Positions 15,312 through 21,774 of a DNA stretch of 29,208 nucleotides are shown piece after piece. The stretch's first letter is position 1; each line of letters begins with the position of its first letter. Both the position numbers and the translations under genes were made by a program. The notes beneath the pieces were generated by a model, which was given only the letters and a program-made list of their open reading frames with translations, was not told the origin of the DNA and ran no database searches. The DNA comes from a virus, in the IMG/VR virus record IMGVR_UViG_3300034682_000209, positions 1-29,208 of that record, one strand, 5' to 3'.

Positions 15312-17780
15312 TCACAGAGCACCTCCCTTGGCGTCTTTCATCGAACGCTTGAAGACATCGATGCGCTCGCCCAGCCATTCCGTCTCAGGGCGGCCGGGCG
15401 GTAGCTCCTGGCCGCCGGGCAGATAGCAGACGCTGGCCGGACCCACCGTCCGGTAGGAATCCAGCACGTAGCGTTTGCGCTCAATGCCGGCCTGGTGCTT
15501 GCGCTTGAGGGCGTTGGAGAACCTGGGCAAAGTCAACGCCTTCTCGTTGGTATTGCCGCACCACCACTTGTAGAGCTCGTAGATGTCCGTGGTCAGGCAC
15601 GGCGTCAGCAGGCCCGGGGCGCCCTTGCCCGGGAAGCCGGGCACATCCCCCGCCTCGAAGGCCCGCACGAACTTGCTCGGGCTGTCCAGGCTCAATGCGA
15701 TGAGCTCCTGTTTGGCCTCGGTCATCGGGGGCTGCGTGGCGTTGTCAAAATCGCCAACATCCCAGCCCAGCAGGAAGTCGTGCAGCGCCGCGACACCTCC
15801 GGCATCGATCTCCGCCTTGACGGCCCGGTAGAACTCGGCGCTCAGCTTGGCTGGCGTCCAGATGATGGCGTGGCGCCGGTCGTCCTCCTCCAGAACCACG
15901 GGCATGGCCTCGTTGGACAGGAACACCATGTTGACGTGGTTGGCCTCGTAGTAGGCCGCCATGTTCTTCGGGTTGATTCGGATCTGGTCCCCGGTGATGA
16001 AGGCCTTGAGCTTGTTCTTGACGTGGTACAGGTCCGAGCGGGCCACCACTTCATCGGCGATCAGGAACAGCTTGCGGCTGGCCCAGTCATTGAACTTGTC
16101 CTCGATGGCGGACTGGTCGATGGTCCAGCCGTATTTGCCGAAGATGGCCATGTAGGCCTCGAAGAACATGTTCTTGCCCGTGCCCTGGGGCCCGTGCACG
16201 ACGATGGTGGATTTCATCTTGGCGCCAGGGTGCTGCAGCGGGTAGGCCAGCCAGTTGATCGCCCAGTTGTAGAGCGCATCCGCGTTGCCGTCGCCACTGC
16301 ACATGTGCCACAGCAGCTCCAGCAGCTTCTCGCAGCTGCCGGGCTTGGGCCGGGTGGGCCAGCCGTCCCACAGATTGCAGGTGATGGATTCGTCAGTGCA
16401 GGCCGGGTCGAAGCCCACCTGCTCGGGACGCACGATCTGGCGGTCTGGGTGCTCGCTCCAGGTCCGGTAGAGATCGCGGCTCAGGCAGATGTGACCCATG
16501 TCTGTAAGGGTCACAAGCCGGTGCTCATCGTGGTCGAACACCGCGCCGCCCTGGCCGTACACCAGGGCAAAACGCTCCAGCAGTTCGTCCAGGCTGTCGA
16601 TGGGCCGCAGCTGCTCCAGCACCGTGCCACCCCCCTCCCCCCGGCTGGGCTGCAGGCGCTGCGCCCCGCTGCGCGTGCGCCAGCCCAACTCCAGCAGGCG
16701 GGCCTCGACCTGGGCGCGCACCACATGCAGGCCTTCGGACATGTGCAGGTCGTTGAAGTCGTTGAGCTTGACGCCGTTGTCCAGCCAGCCGGCGCGCAAC
16801 GCCATCGGGTCGGCAAAGGCGGGCGCCACCCACTGGCCGTCCACCTGCATGGCGGCGGTGCTGGCCATGGTCATGCCGGCATTGCCCGCGTTGTGGTCCT
16901 GGCCGCACTTCGGGCAGGCCCGGCCATCGGGCAGCCACACCCGGGCCCGGCACTCCACATGCTTGCCCAGGCGCTGGCTCTCGGCCTCGTCCTTGGCGTG
17001 GCAGCGCTGGGTGTTGTCGTCGTCGGCGCACATCAGCAGGCGCACGCCCTTGTAGCGAGCGCGCAGAGCCTCGGCCACCACCGGCACATTGTTGGCGTCG
17101 AAGGCCACGGCCACCGGCAGGCTCGTGGCCATGTGCAGGCTGGCCGCAGTGGCATAGCCCTCGGCGACCAGCACCACGCTGCCAGGCACCGGCATGCCGA
17201 TCAGGTGGAAGCGCCCTTTCTTGACCAGACCCAGCGGCCAGTATTCCTTCTCTCGCGCGCCAGGCTTGCGGTCCTTGCCCCGGATGATCTGCAGGCCGTG
17301 GATGTGACCCATGGCATCCAGCAGCGGAATGACCATGGCGCCGCTGGGCGAGTAGCGCACGCCGTAGCCGCCCACACCCTTGCGGGCCAGGTAGTCGCTG
17401 TCGCCGGTGGGCTGGCATTTCTTCCAAGCGGCAGTGGCCCTGGCCGCTGCGCGCTCGGCCTCGGCCTTGCGCTCTGCCTCGGCGCGGCGCTTGTCTTCGG
17501 CCAGGCGCTTGCGCAGCGCCTCGGACTGCTCGCGGCTGAGCTCCGACTTGCGGATCTCGACCTTGCGGGCATTGTTCTCGGCGCCGCTCCAGACGCCGAA
17601 GCTGCCGACGATCAGGTCATTGCCGTTGTCCAGCCGCATCTCGTGCAGCAGATACCAGCCGGGCTTTTCCTTGCCCCGGCCCTCGACCCGGCAGCGGCGC
17701 AGGCGCCCCACTTCGAGCCGATCCACCTCCAGGCCGGCCTGGACGAGCTGGCCCAGGACGTCGTCATAGTTCGAGGACAT
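15312..17780 (-). CDS. Phage primase-helicase (Toprim plus SF3/D5-like helicase)
   Basis: The 822-residue protein would start DNA replication. The N-terminal part (1-120) ends in a charged coiled segment (ARKVEIRKSELSREQSEALR onwards). A Toprim-type primase core follows: VAEGYATAASL (205-215), AFDANN (226-231) and CADDD (251-255). A Cys pair CPKC (289-292) suggests a zinc site. The C-terminal helicase has Walker A GPQGTGKN (530-537), Walker B LFLIADEV (571-578) and a sensor-like NMVFLSNEAMPV, in a DUF5906/D5-type ATPase. This architecture is like the P4 alpha protein, which also recognises iterons at its origin. The start codon at 17780 lies three bases after the stop of the ORF upstream, with GGGAG about ten bases ahead. 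It ends beside the repeat array. Confidence 0.95.
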   Translation of the reverse strand: MSSNYDDVLGQLVQAGLEVDRLEVGRLRRCRVEGRGKEKPGWYLLHEMRLDNGNDLIVGSFGVWSGAENNARKVEIRKSELSREQSEALRKRLAEDKRRAEAERKAEAERAAARATAAWKKCQPTGDSDYLARKGVGGYGVRYSPSGAMVIPLLDAMGHIHGLQIIRGKDRKPGAREKEYWPLGLVKKGRFHLIGMPVPGSVVLVAEGYATAASLHMATSLPVAVAFDANNVPVVAEALRARYKGVRLLMCADDDNTQRCHAKDEAESQRLGKHVECRARVWLPDGRACPKCGQDHNAGNAGMTMASTAAMQVDGQWVAPAFADPMALRAGWLDNGVKLNDFNDLHMSEGLHVVRAQVEARLLELGWRTRSGAQRLQPSRGEGGGTVLEQLRPIDSLDELLERFALVYGQGGAVFDHDEHRLVTLTDMGHICLSRDLYRTWSEHPDRQIVRPEQVGFDPACTDESITCNLWDGWPTRPKPGSCEKLLELLWHMCSGDGNADALYNWAINWLAYPLQHPGAKMKSTIVVHGPQGTGKNMFFEAYMAIFGKYGWTIDQSAIEDKFNDWASRKLFLIADEVVARSDLYHVKNKLKAFITGDQIRINPKNMAAYYEANHVNMVFLSNEAMPVVLEEDDRRHAIIWTPAKLSAEFYRAVKAEIDAGGVAALHDFLLGWDVGDFDNATQPPMTEAKQELIALSLDSPSKFVRAFEAGDVPGFPGKGAPGLLTPCLTTDIYELYKWWCGNTNEKALTLPRFSNALKRKHQAGIERKRYVLDSYRTVGPASVCYLPGGQELPPGRPETEWLGERIDVFKRSMKDAKGGAL

Positions 17781-17783
17781 CAG

Positions 17784-18206
17784 TCAGTAACTCCCAACGC
17801 CACTGACTACCCGGCAGAAGGGGTTCGAATTACCCGCTTTGAAGCTCGCCAGGAAGGACCCGTGATCGGTTTGCTTAATTTTTAAGCAGCCGTTGCGAAA
17901 AAGCGACAAAACCGCATACCCCCCAACTGACAGGCGCGTGCGCGCGCCTCCCTGAAAGCAAAGGGGAGCGGGGAACAGAGGGCGCGCGGGCGCGGCGCGG
18001 CGAGAGAGAGTTGTGTGCATGCTGGTGCCTGCTGTTGTGCGTGCGCACGGGCTGTCACCCCCATGCGTGCGATGAGCCGCGAGTGCGGAAAGAAAGGAGC
18101 GACCACCCTGACCACCACGAATCAGCAGGGAGATAGAGGTGCAGGCCCGAACGGCGGACAAGGCCAGGCCGTGGTGGTTGTTGGTTGGGGTAGTCGCTGG
18201 AAACAT
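17784..18206 (-). CDS. Candidate 140-aa ORF joining CII-like and primase genes (Ash/Icd-like?)
   Basis: An open frame of 140 codons fills the whole gap between the CII-like stop and the primase start. Its ATG follows the CII stop by one base (TGA-C-ATG) and its stop precedes the primase ATG by three bases (TGA-CTG-ATG). That fit is unlikely for non-coding sequence and suggests translational coupling, since no Shine-Dalgarno is seen. The protein is rich in Arg, Ala, Ser and Thr, looks low in structure, and ends FKAGNSNPFCRVVSGVGSY. That ending recalls Ash/Icd-like proteins that often precede P4-type primase genes. The resemblance is weak and from memory. It could also be a spacer that happens to stay open. 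Confidence 0.5.
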   Translation of the reverse strand: MFPATTPTNNHHGLALSAVRACTSISLLIRGGQGGRSFLSALAAHRTHGGDSPCARTTAGTSMHTTLSRRAAPARPLFPAPLCFQGGARTRLSVGGYAVLSLFRNGCLKIKQTDHGSFLASFKAGNSNPFCRVVSGVGSY

Positions 18207-18207
18207 G

Positions 18208-18729
18208 TCAGGTCGCCCGCTTTGGAACCATGGCCGCCGTGGTGCTCACCATGTGGCATGTGGCCGCAATCACTTCCTGCGCGCGGTAGTCGATGCGGCG
18301 CTGGGCGTTGGGGCTGGGAGGCTGATGGACCATGGCGTCGGCAATGGCGCGGGAGAAGTCGGCCACCTCACCCTGGAAATTGGCGAATGCCTGTATCGGG
18401 TCACCCTCACCCTGGTCTGGCGTGGCCAGGACACAGACGTAGCCCAAGGCCTTGGCCATGGCGCGCAGCACGCCTACGTCGCGCGTGATGCGTTGCAGCG
18501 CGATGGACTCGCGCAGGGTCAGGTGGTGGCGCGCGTTGCCCGGGTTGAGCTTGTGCTGCAGCGTGTTGGGCGATATGCCCATGGCCTGGGCCAGCGCAGG
18601 CACCCCGCCCTTGAACGCCTGGGCGGCCTGTTGCGCCGCCACTATCTCGTCCATCCCCAGTTGAGTGTCGGCCGCTGGGCCCACGCCGCCATATCCGCCA
18701 GGCAGAGAAATTGAGAAAGTCGAGGACAT
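18208..18729 (-). CDS. Phage regulatory protein CII (CP76-like family)
   Basis: The 173-residue product starts at the ATG at 18729 with GGGGAG five bases upstream; an upstream GTG-type extension is rejected. Residues 25-100 match the CII/CP76 family of P2- and 186-like phages: MDEIVAAQQAAQAFKGGVPA, then LAQAMGISPNTLQHKLNPGN (a helix-turn-helix, about 43-62), HHLTLRESIALQRITRD and AMAKALGYV. Such proteins act as DNA-binding regulators at the lysogeny decision, usually activating repressor expression. It stands ahead of the primase in the presumed early lytic transcript that starts near the Cro-like gene. The C-terminal half (FANFQGEVADFSRAIADAMV) is helical. Confidence 0.88.
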   Translation of the reverse strand: MSSTFSISLPGGYGGVGPAADTQLGMDEIVAAQQAAQAFKGGVPALAQAMGISPNTLQHKLNPGNARHHLTLRESIALQRITRDVGVLRAMAKALGYVCVLATPDQGEGDPIQAFANFQGEVADFSRAIADAMVHQPPSPNAQRRIDYRAQEVIAATCHMVSTTAAMVPKRAT

Positions 18730-18759
18730 CAGCACTCCCCAACGAAAGGACCAGAACCC

Positions 18760-18987
18760 ATGAGCCACGAACGCACCACACCCGACACCAGCCAGGACTG
18801 GATGGATGCCATGGAACTGTTGTTGGGCCAGTTGGCCTTCGTGCTGGAGTGCGAGGGCCGGGGCTTCACGGTCGCCAAGCTGCGCCGCTGGAGCCAGCTC
18901 TGCACGGAGCGGATGGAGGAAACGGGTAGCGTGCCGCCTGCAGTCGTGTTGCAGTTGCGCCGGATGGCAGATCGGGTTGCGCCATGA
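18760..18987 (+). CDS. Small hypothetical protein, opposite strand between Cro-like and CII-like genes
   Basis: A 75-residue protein starts at an ATG at 18760 with AAAGGA nine bases before it. It is acidic and helical: QDWMDAMELLLGQLAFVLE, then FTVAKLRRWSQLCTERMEET and PPAVVLQLRRMADRV. No known motif is visible. It is divergent from the CII-like gene, whose start codon lies only 30 bp away, and it converges on the Cro-like gene, 21 bp from its stop. Any early leftward transcript from the Cro-like gene to CII must therefore pass through this gene in antisense. It may have a regulatory part in the switch, but that is inference. Confidence 0.6.
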   Translation: MSHERTTPDTSQDWMDAMELLLGQLAFVLECEGRGFTVAKLRRWSQLCTERMEETGSVPPAVVLQLRRMADRVAP

Positions 18988-19008
18988 CGGCCGGCCGCAC
19001 TAAGTTCA

Positions 19009-19266
19009 TCAGACACGGCAAGCCTCCCCAGCTTCGGAGACCTGTGGAGCCAGTTCGGGCCAGTGGATGTGCCAATCGGTTGGGCGCAAATCCTTACGGC
19101 TCACCGCCCCAGCCGTGGCCATCTCGATCGCGGTACAGCGATGGAGAGGCACGGGGCGCTTACCTGCCAGCCAATCGGACAGGTCAGAGGCATGCGCTCG
19201 GATGTCCCTGGCGAGCTTTGCCTTGCTGCCCCGCCCCTTGGTTTGAAGGTAGTTCGATAGCTTCAT
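19009..19266 (-). CDS. Cro-like repressor, YdaS family
   Basis: The 85-residue protein matches the YdaS/Cro-like helix-turn-helix family: MKLSNYLQTKGRGSKAKLAR, DIRAHASDLSDWLAGKRPVP, then LHRCTAIEMATAGAVSRKDL and RPTDWHIHWPEL, which is the family's typical ending. The helix-turn-helix covers about residues 14-40. It is divergent from the S24 repressor and separated by 84 bp holding two TTAGC-N5-GCTAA dyads, the layout of a lambda-type cro/cI switch. It would repress the repressor gene and its own promoter during lytic growth. No Shine-Dalgarno is seen before the ATG at 19266. Confidence 0.88.
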   Translation of the reverse strand: MKLSNYLQTKGRGSKAKLARDIRAHASDLSDWLAGKRPVPLHRCTAIEMATAGAVSRKDLRPTDWHIHWPELAPQVSEAGEACRV

Positions 19267-19276
19267 GGCAGCAAGT

Positions 19277-19291
19277 TTAGCCTAAAGCTAA
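19277..19291. promoter_or_regulatory. Operator-like dyad O1, TTAGC-CTAAA-GCTAA
   Basis: A perfect 5-bp inverted repeat with 5-bp spacer lies 10 bp before the Cro-like ATG. The same dyad recurs at three other places near the repressor gene, so it is the likely site for the S24 repressor and/or the Cro-like protein. Confidence 0.75.
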
Positions 19292-19324
19292 TCACATTGA
19301 ATAGCCCCTGGCACGTTGCCCAAG

Positions 19325-19339
19325 TTAGCCAAACGCTAA
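19325..19339. promoter_or_regulatory. Operator-like dyad O2, TTAGC-CAAAC-GCTAA
   Basis: The second perfect dyad lies 48 bp centre-to-centre from O1 and 11 bp before the repressor ATG. It overlaps a possible -10 (TAAATA at 19337-19342), with a weak TTGCCC at 19316-19321. If that promoter is used, the mRNA would start almost at the ATG and be leaderless, as for lambda cI from PRM; no Shine-Dalgarno is present. Confidence 0.7.
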
Positions 19340-19350
19340 ATACTCATCCG

Positions 19351-20043
19351 ATGCAACCCGTAGAAGCCACCCGCCGAGTGAAACTAAGCCTGTTGATCAA
19401 GGAGGCAGGAAGCCAAGCAGCCTTGTCAGAAAAAATAGGCAAAGCCCCCGCGCAGATCAGCCAATGGCTGAACGCATCGACAAACTCCAAGACAGGCAAG
19501 CCTCGGGTGATGAGCAACGCCATCGCCCGCGAGATCGAACAAAAAACAGGAAAGCCCACGGGCTGGATGGATCAACCGGCAGAGCGAAGCACCGACCCTC
19601 GCGACGCTCCAAATGTAGAGATTGCACTGCCGGAGGTGCGTCGGATTCCCCTGATCTCGCACATCCAAGCAGGCGCCTGGAAAGAGATTGCAGACACATT
19701 TCAACCAGGCGACGCCGAGGAGTGGCTCTTCACTGACCGAAAGCATTCCGGCACGACGTTCGCCCTGACCATCCGCGGCAACTCCATGGAACCAGACTTC
19801 AAGGAAGGTGACCGCGTGCTCATTGACCCATGCGCCAGACCCCGACCCGGCTCTTTCGTAGCGGCGAAGAATGGGCACGAGGAGGCCACGTTCAAGAAGT
19901 ACCGGCCGCGTTCCATCGACGTACTCGGCAACGAGGTATTCGAGCTCGTCCCACTCAACGACGACTACCCAACCCTACGCTCGGACGAGACCACCATCAC
20001 CATCATCGGAACGATGGTCGAACACCGCCGTTACTTCAAGTAG
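19351..20043 (+). CDS. LexA-like S24 prophage repressor (CI-like)
   Basis: The 230-residue protein keeps the prophage silent. An N-terminal helix-turn-helix is visible in QAALSEKIGKAPAQISQWLN (about residues 22-41). The C-terminal half is an S24 peptidase: the likely autocleavage bond Ala107-Gly108 in HIQAGAW, nucleophile Ser145 in RGNSMEPDFKEGDRVLIDP, and Lys182 in EEATFKKY. It should therefore be cleaved on RecA activation, giving SOS induction. I choose the ATG at 19351; a TTG at 19297 would read through operator O2. Operator dyads lie on both sides of the gene, so it probably controls its own promoter, the Cro-like gene and a promoter downstream. Confidence 0.95.
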   Translation: MQPVEATRRVKLSLLIKEAGSQAALSEKIGKAPAQISQWLNASTNSKTGKPRVMSNAIAREIEQKTGKPTGWMDQPAERSTDPRDAPNVEIALPEVRRIPLISHIQAGAWKEIADTFQPGDAEEWLFTDRKHSGTTFALTIRGNSMEPDFKEGDRVLIDPCARPRPGSFVAAKNGHEEATFKKYRPRSIDVLGNEVFELVPLNDDYPTLRSDETTITIIGTMVEHRRYFK

Positions 20044-20061
20044 CCAGCCAGGAGCTAATTG

Positions 20062-20076
20062 TTAGCACAAGGCTAT
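20062..20076. promoter_or_regulatory. Operator-like dyad O3, TTAGC-ACAAG-GCTAT
   Basis: This copy has one mismatch to the consensus and touches the -35 element of the promoter at 20076-20105. It also partners with the GCTAA at 20054-20058 in an overlapping GCTAA-TTG-TTAGC dyad. Confidence 0.6.
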
Positions 20077-20105
20077 TGACGCAAATATTAGCCTAGAGCT
20101 AATAT
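20076..20105 (+). promoter_or_regulatory. Sigma70-type promoter TTGACG-N18-TAATAT under operator control
   Basis: A near-consensus -35 (20076-20081) and -10 (20100-20105) are spaced 18 bp. O3 overlaps the -35 and O4 fills the spacer and -10, so repressor binding should block polymerase. It would drive rightward transcription toward the accessory genes. Confidence 0.65.
20088..20102. promoter_or_regulatory. Operator-like dyad O4, TTAGC-CTAGA-GCTAA
   Basis: A perfect dyad that differs from O1 by one spacer base. It lies across the spacer and -10 of the promoter at 20076-20105, 45-60 bp after the repressor stop. Confidence 0.75.
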
Positions 20106-20447
20106 GCGCCTGCCGATCAAGTATCGGCGGGCTCCACGGCATCGACCGGGCAAGCCCCGGTCCTTCAAAATTCACTGGGATAAGAACGCGACCTGGGCGG
20201 TAAGCCCAGGCGCACTGCACCCGACCCGCCTGCAGCACCAAAGAAAGAGCGCGAAACCTGGCCCTCCCTGGCCGAGCGCATCGCGTGGTGCGTGATGACA
20301 CTACAGGGCCTGATCGCTCGACAGAGCGGCGCCCACCTGCATTGGCGCGGTAACTGCAGGCGGCTGGGGGCGCATCGGGCTGATGCACCCCGCCTGACCA
20401 GCCCGGGAAAGCAGCGGGCAACAATTCATATCGCACACCCCACCTAG
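20104..20447 (+). other. Stretch without a confident gene
   Basis: Two small frames are seen: a 63-codon ORF from an ATG at 20104 to 20295 and a 50-codon ORF from an ATG at 20295 to 20447 that overlaps its stop (TGATG). The first ATG overlaps the -10 of the nearest promoter and has no Shine-Dalgarno. The frame of the second stays open upstream with a protein-like stretch (KKERETWPSLAERIAWCVM) but lacks a good start. It may be the decayed remains of one frameshifted gene, or an untranslated leader. I make no functional call. Confidence 0.3.
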
Positions 20448-20463
20448 CTGGTGTGCGATTTCT
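20431..20463 (+). terminator. Hairpin with short T-run before the DUF4124 gene
   Basis: TCGCACACC (20431-20439) pairs exactly with GGTGTGCGA (20450-20458) around a 10-nt loop, followed by TTTCT. It could end transcription coming from the operator-controlled promoter. The T-run is short, so it may leak. Confidence 0.5.
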
Positions 20464-20505
20464 CCTCTGTGCTACAACCCGATACGGATCACAGACAGAG
20501 GAGAA
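20460..20505 (+). promoter_or_regulatory. Inverted repeat that would hide the Shine-Dalgarno of the DUF4124 gene
   Basis: TTCTCCTCTGT (20460-20470) is an exact 11-base complement of ACAGAGGAGAA (20495-20505). The 3' arm contains the ribosome binding site GAGGAG of the gene starting at 20514. In an RNA that begins upstream of 20460 the site would be paired and translation reduced. Confidence 0.55.
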
Positions 20506-20513
20506 CTCAGAGT

Positions 20514-21077
20514 ATGCGAATGCACATGCTTGCAGCCGTAATAGCGGCATGCGCTTGTTCCAGCCCGGCGTGGGCAGTCTTCAAGTGCCAAGATGCCAAT
20601 GGCCGCTATTCTTTTCAGGAAACGCCTTGTGCATCCAGCAGCAAAGGCGGAGAAATTGATGTCAGGCCAGCTACTGGTCACGCAGCGAGACCTGCAGCAG
20701 TGACAGAAGCCCCCCAATCCGCAAATGGCGCTGCAGCAACAACCGCCAAACCCATGAGCGAGGCGGATCGTCTGAACGCACAAGCCGCGACCATACGCAA
20801 GCGCAACAGGCTTTCGGACCTCAAGAATCGCCATATTCCTGATGCATACGGAGCGATCGATCGATCCAAAAGTAATTGCGATCAGCGTATGGCCAGCCTG
20901 CGTAATAACAAAAGGTCCGCATCAAACAACCTCGCAGGTGCAACCTACGAAAACTCGCTTTCCTCTGAAATGCAGGCAGTCGCAACACAGTGCGACAGCG
21001 ATCAACGCCGCCTGAATCGTGATCTTGATCGGCTTCTGGCCGAGCGCAAAGACATAGAGACGAGCCTAGGCCAATAG
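20514..21077 (+). CDS. Secreted DUF4124-domain protein, probable moron
   Basis: The 187-residue product has a signal peptide, MRMHMLAAVIAACACSSPAWA, with likely cleavage after residue 21. A DUF4124-type segment follows at once (VFKCQDANGRYSFQETPCAS), with two Cys that may form a disulphide. After a low-complexity linker (about 50-85) the rest is helical and charged, ending in CDSDQRRLNRDLDRLLAERK, with further Cys at about 125 and 165. It should act in the periplasm. Such proteins are common in Burkholderiales genomes but not part of a phage particle. A hairpin upstream and a strong terminator downstream make it a self-contained unit, so I infer a lysogenic-conversion gene. Base composition is less GC-rich than the neighbours, hinting at separate origin. 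Confidence 0.88.
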   Translation: MRMHMLAAVIAACACSSPAWAVFKCQDANGRYSFQETPCASSSKGGEIDVRPATGHAARPAAVTEAPQSANGAAATTAKPMSEADRLNAQAATIRKRNRLSDLKNRHIPDAYGAIDRSKSNCDQRMASLRNNKRSASNNLAGATYENSLSSEMQAVATQCDSDQRRLNRDLDRLLAERKDIETSLGQ

Positions 21078-21099
21078 CAGGCCATTCCCGAACTCACGA

Positions 21100-21124
21100 A
21101 AGCCCGCACGAAGCGGGCTTTTTC
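21100..21124 (+). terminator. Intrinsic terminator after the DUF4124 gene
   Basis: AAGCCCGC (21100-21107) pairs with GCGGGCTT (21113-21120) around a 5-nt loop, followed by TTTCTTTT. It lies 22 bp after the stop codon and is the clearest intrinsic terminator of the switch region. Confidence 0.88.
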
Positions 21125-21131
21125 TTTTCCC

Positions 21132-21187
21132 GGCCGCGCGTGTCCAGGAGATGCGGAAACGTAGTGACGCGCAACAGCGGCCCTTTT
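21132..21187 (+). terminator. Long stem-loop with T-tract
   Basis: GGCCGC (21132-21137) pairs with GCGGCC (21177-21182), and GCGT just inside can pair with ACGC near 21167-21170. The stem is followed by CTTTTTCTT. It lies between two other hairpins in a gene-free gap and could be a terminator or the 3' end of a small RNA. Confidence 0.45.
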
Positions 21188-21204
21188 TCTTCTCACCGCC
21201 CCAT

Positions 21205-21233
21205 GGCCCGCAAATCAGCGGGCCGCCTCTTTT
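21205..21233 (+). terminator. Hairpin plus TTTT just before the next gene
   Basis: GGCCCGC (21205-21211) and GCGGGCC (21218-21224) form a 7-bp stem with a 6-nt loop, followed by GCCTCTTTT. The next gene's Shine-Dalgarno (GGAG) lies directly downstream, with its ATG at 21249. Confidence 0.55.
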
Positions 21234-21248
21234 GCACCTGGAGACACC

Positions 21249-21506
21249 ATGCGCGACACCACGCAGAAGCTCTGCAAGAACTGCATCCACTACCACCGCA
21301 CCAGCACCGGCCGATTCGACGACCGTTGCAAAGCCCCCCACCAGGGCACTGACCCGGTCAATGGCAAGCCACTGGACAAGGCCTGCGAATTCGAGCGCGA
21401 CCCGTTCAAGTCTGGGGACCGCTGCGGCCCCCAGGCTCTGCACTACGTCCCCCGCATTGCATCGGCAGCCTCGACCACAGCCTCCGAGAGCGCATTGACG
21501 CCCTGA
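21249..21506 (+). CDS. Small Cys-rich phage protein
   Basis: This 85-residue protein begins MRDTTQKLCKNCIHYHRTST and has five to six Cys: CKNC (residues 9-12), then C at about 27, 46 and 59. The CxxC start suggests a bound metal such as zinc. GGAG lies five bases before the ATG. The last 19 residues (from VPRIASAAS) lie over the end of a minus-strand gene and look less protein-like than the first 66. Function is unknown; small zinc-type proteins like this are common in phage early regions. Confidence 0.7.
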   Translation: MRDTTQKLCKNCIHYHRTSTGRFDDRCKAPHQGTDPVNGKPLDKACEFERDPFKSGDRCGPQALHYVPRIASAASTTASESALTP

Positions 21507-21670
21507 AAGTGCTGGTCCGTTGCCGCGGCCTGGACCATGGCCGCGACCAGCTGCGGATTGGCCTTGGCATACCCCTCGCCATAGCGCTCATCCAGCTCGC
21601 GCGCCGCTGTGCGCATCCAGTTGATGGCCTGGTCCATCGCCTTCCCGTTCGTCATCGTCACGTCCAGCAT
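21443..21670 (-). CDS. Small helical protein on the minus strand, unknown function
   Basis: A 75-residue product starts at the ATG at 21670 with a near-perfect AAGGAGG eight bases upstream. The sequence is convincing for a folded protein: MLDVTMTNGKAMDQAINWMR, TAARELDERYGEGYAKANPQ, then LVAAMVQAAATDQHF and GVNALSEAVVEAADAM. It overlaps the 3' end of the plus-strand Cys-rich gene by 64 bp, tail to tail. All neighbours read the other way. No family is recognised. Its transcript would be antisense to the Cys-rich gene's end. Confidence 0.7.
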   Translation of the reverse strand: MLDVTMTNGKAMDQAINWMRTAARELDERYGEGYAKANPQLVAAMVQAAATDQHFQGVNALSEAVVEAADAMRGT

Positions 21671-21729
21671 CTGCGGCTCCTCCTTTGTTGATGGCGCCAT
21701 TGTCACCGCCCCGCCGCAGTGCACTACAG

Positions 21730-21750
21730 GCCGCCCATGAGGCGGCTTTT
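21730..21750 (+). terminator. Hairpin GCCGCC-N5-GGCGGC with TTTT
   Basis: A 6-bp GC stem (21730-21735 with 21741-21746) and TTTT form a compact terminator-like element 24 bp before the ATG at 21775. Confidence 0.6.
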
Positions 21751-21774
21751 CCATACCCACCCAGGAGAGCCGCC

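Noticed and set aside
15086-15352. 88-codon plus-strand ORF in the repeat array
   Set aside because: Its Cys/Ala/His-rich product arises from the TGTGCGS repeats; no usable ribosome binding site.
14773-15378. Extended 201-codon version of the small packaging-operon gene
   Set aside because: The extra N-terminal part is translated repeat array; the internal ATG at 15012 has the good Shine-Dalgarno.
17810-17845. GGGTTCGAAT stretch resembling a tRNA T-arm
   Set aside because: The flanking bases do not form a T-stem and no acceptor or anticodon arms are found; it lies inside the 140-codon ORF.
15495-17885. 796-codon plus-strand ORF across the primase
   Set aside because: Antisense of a well-defined Toprim/helicase protein; product is Val/Gly/His/Gln-rich and without motifs.
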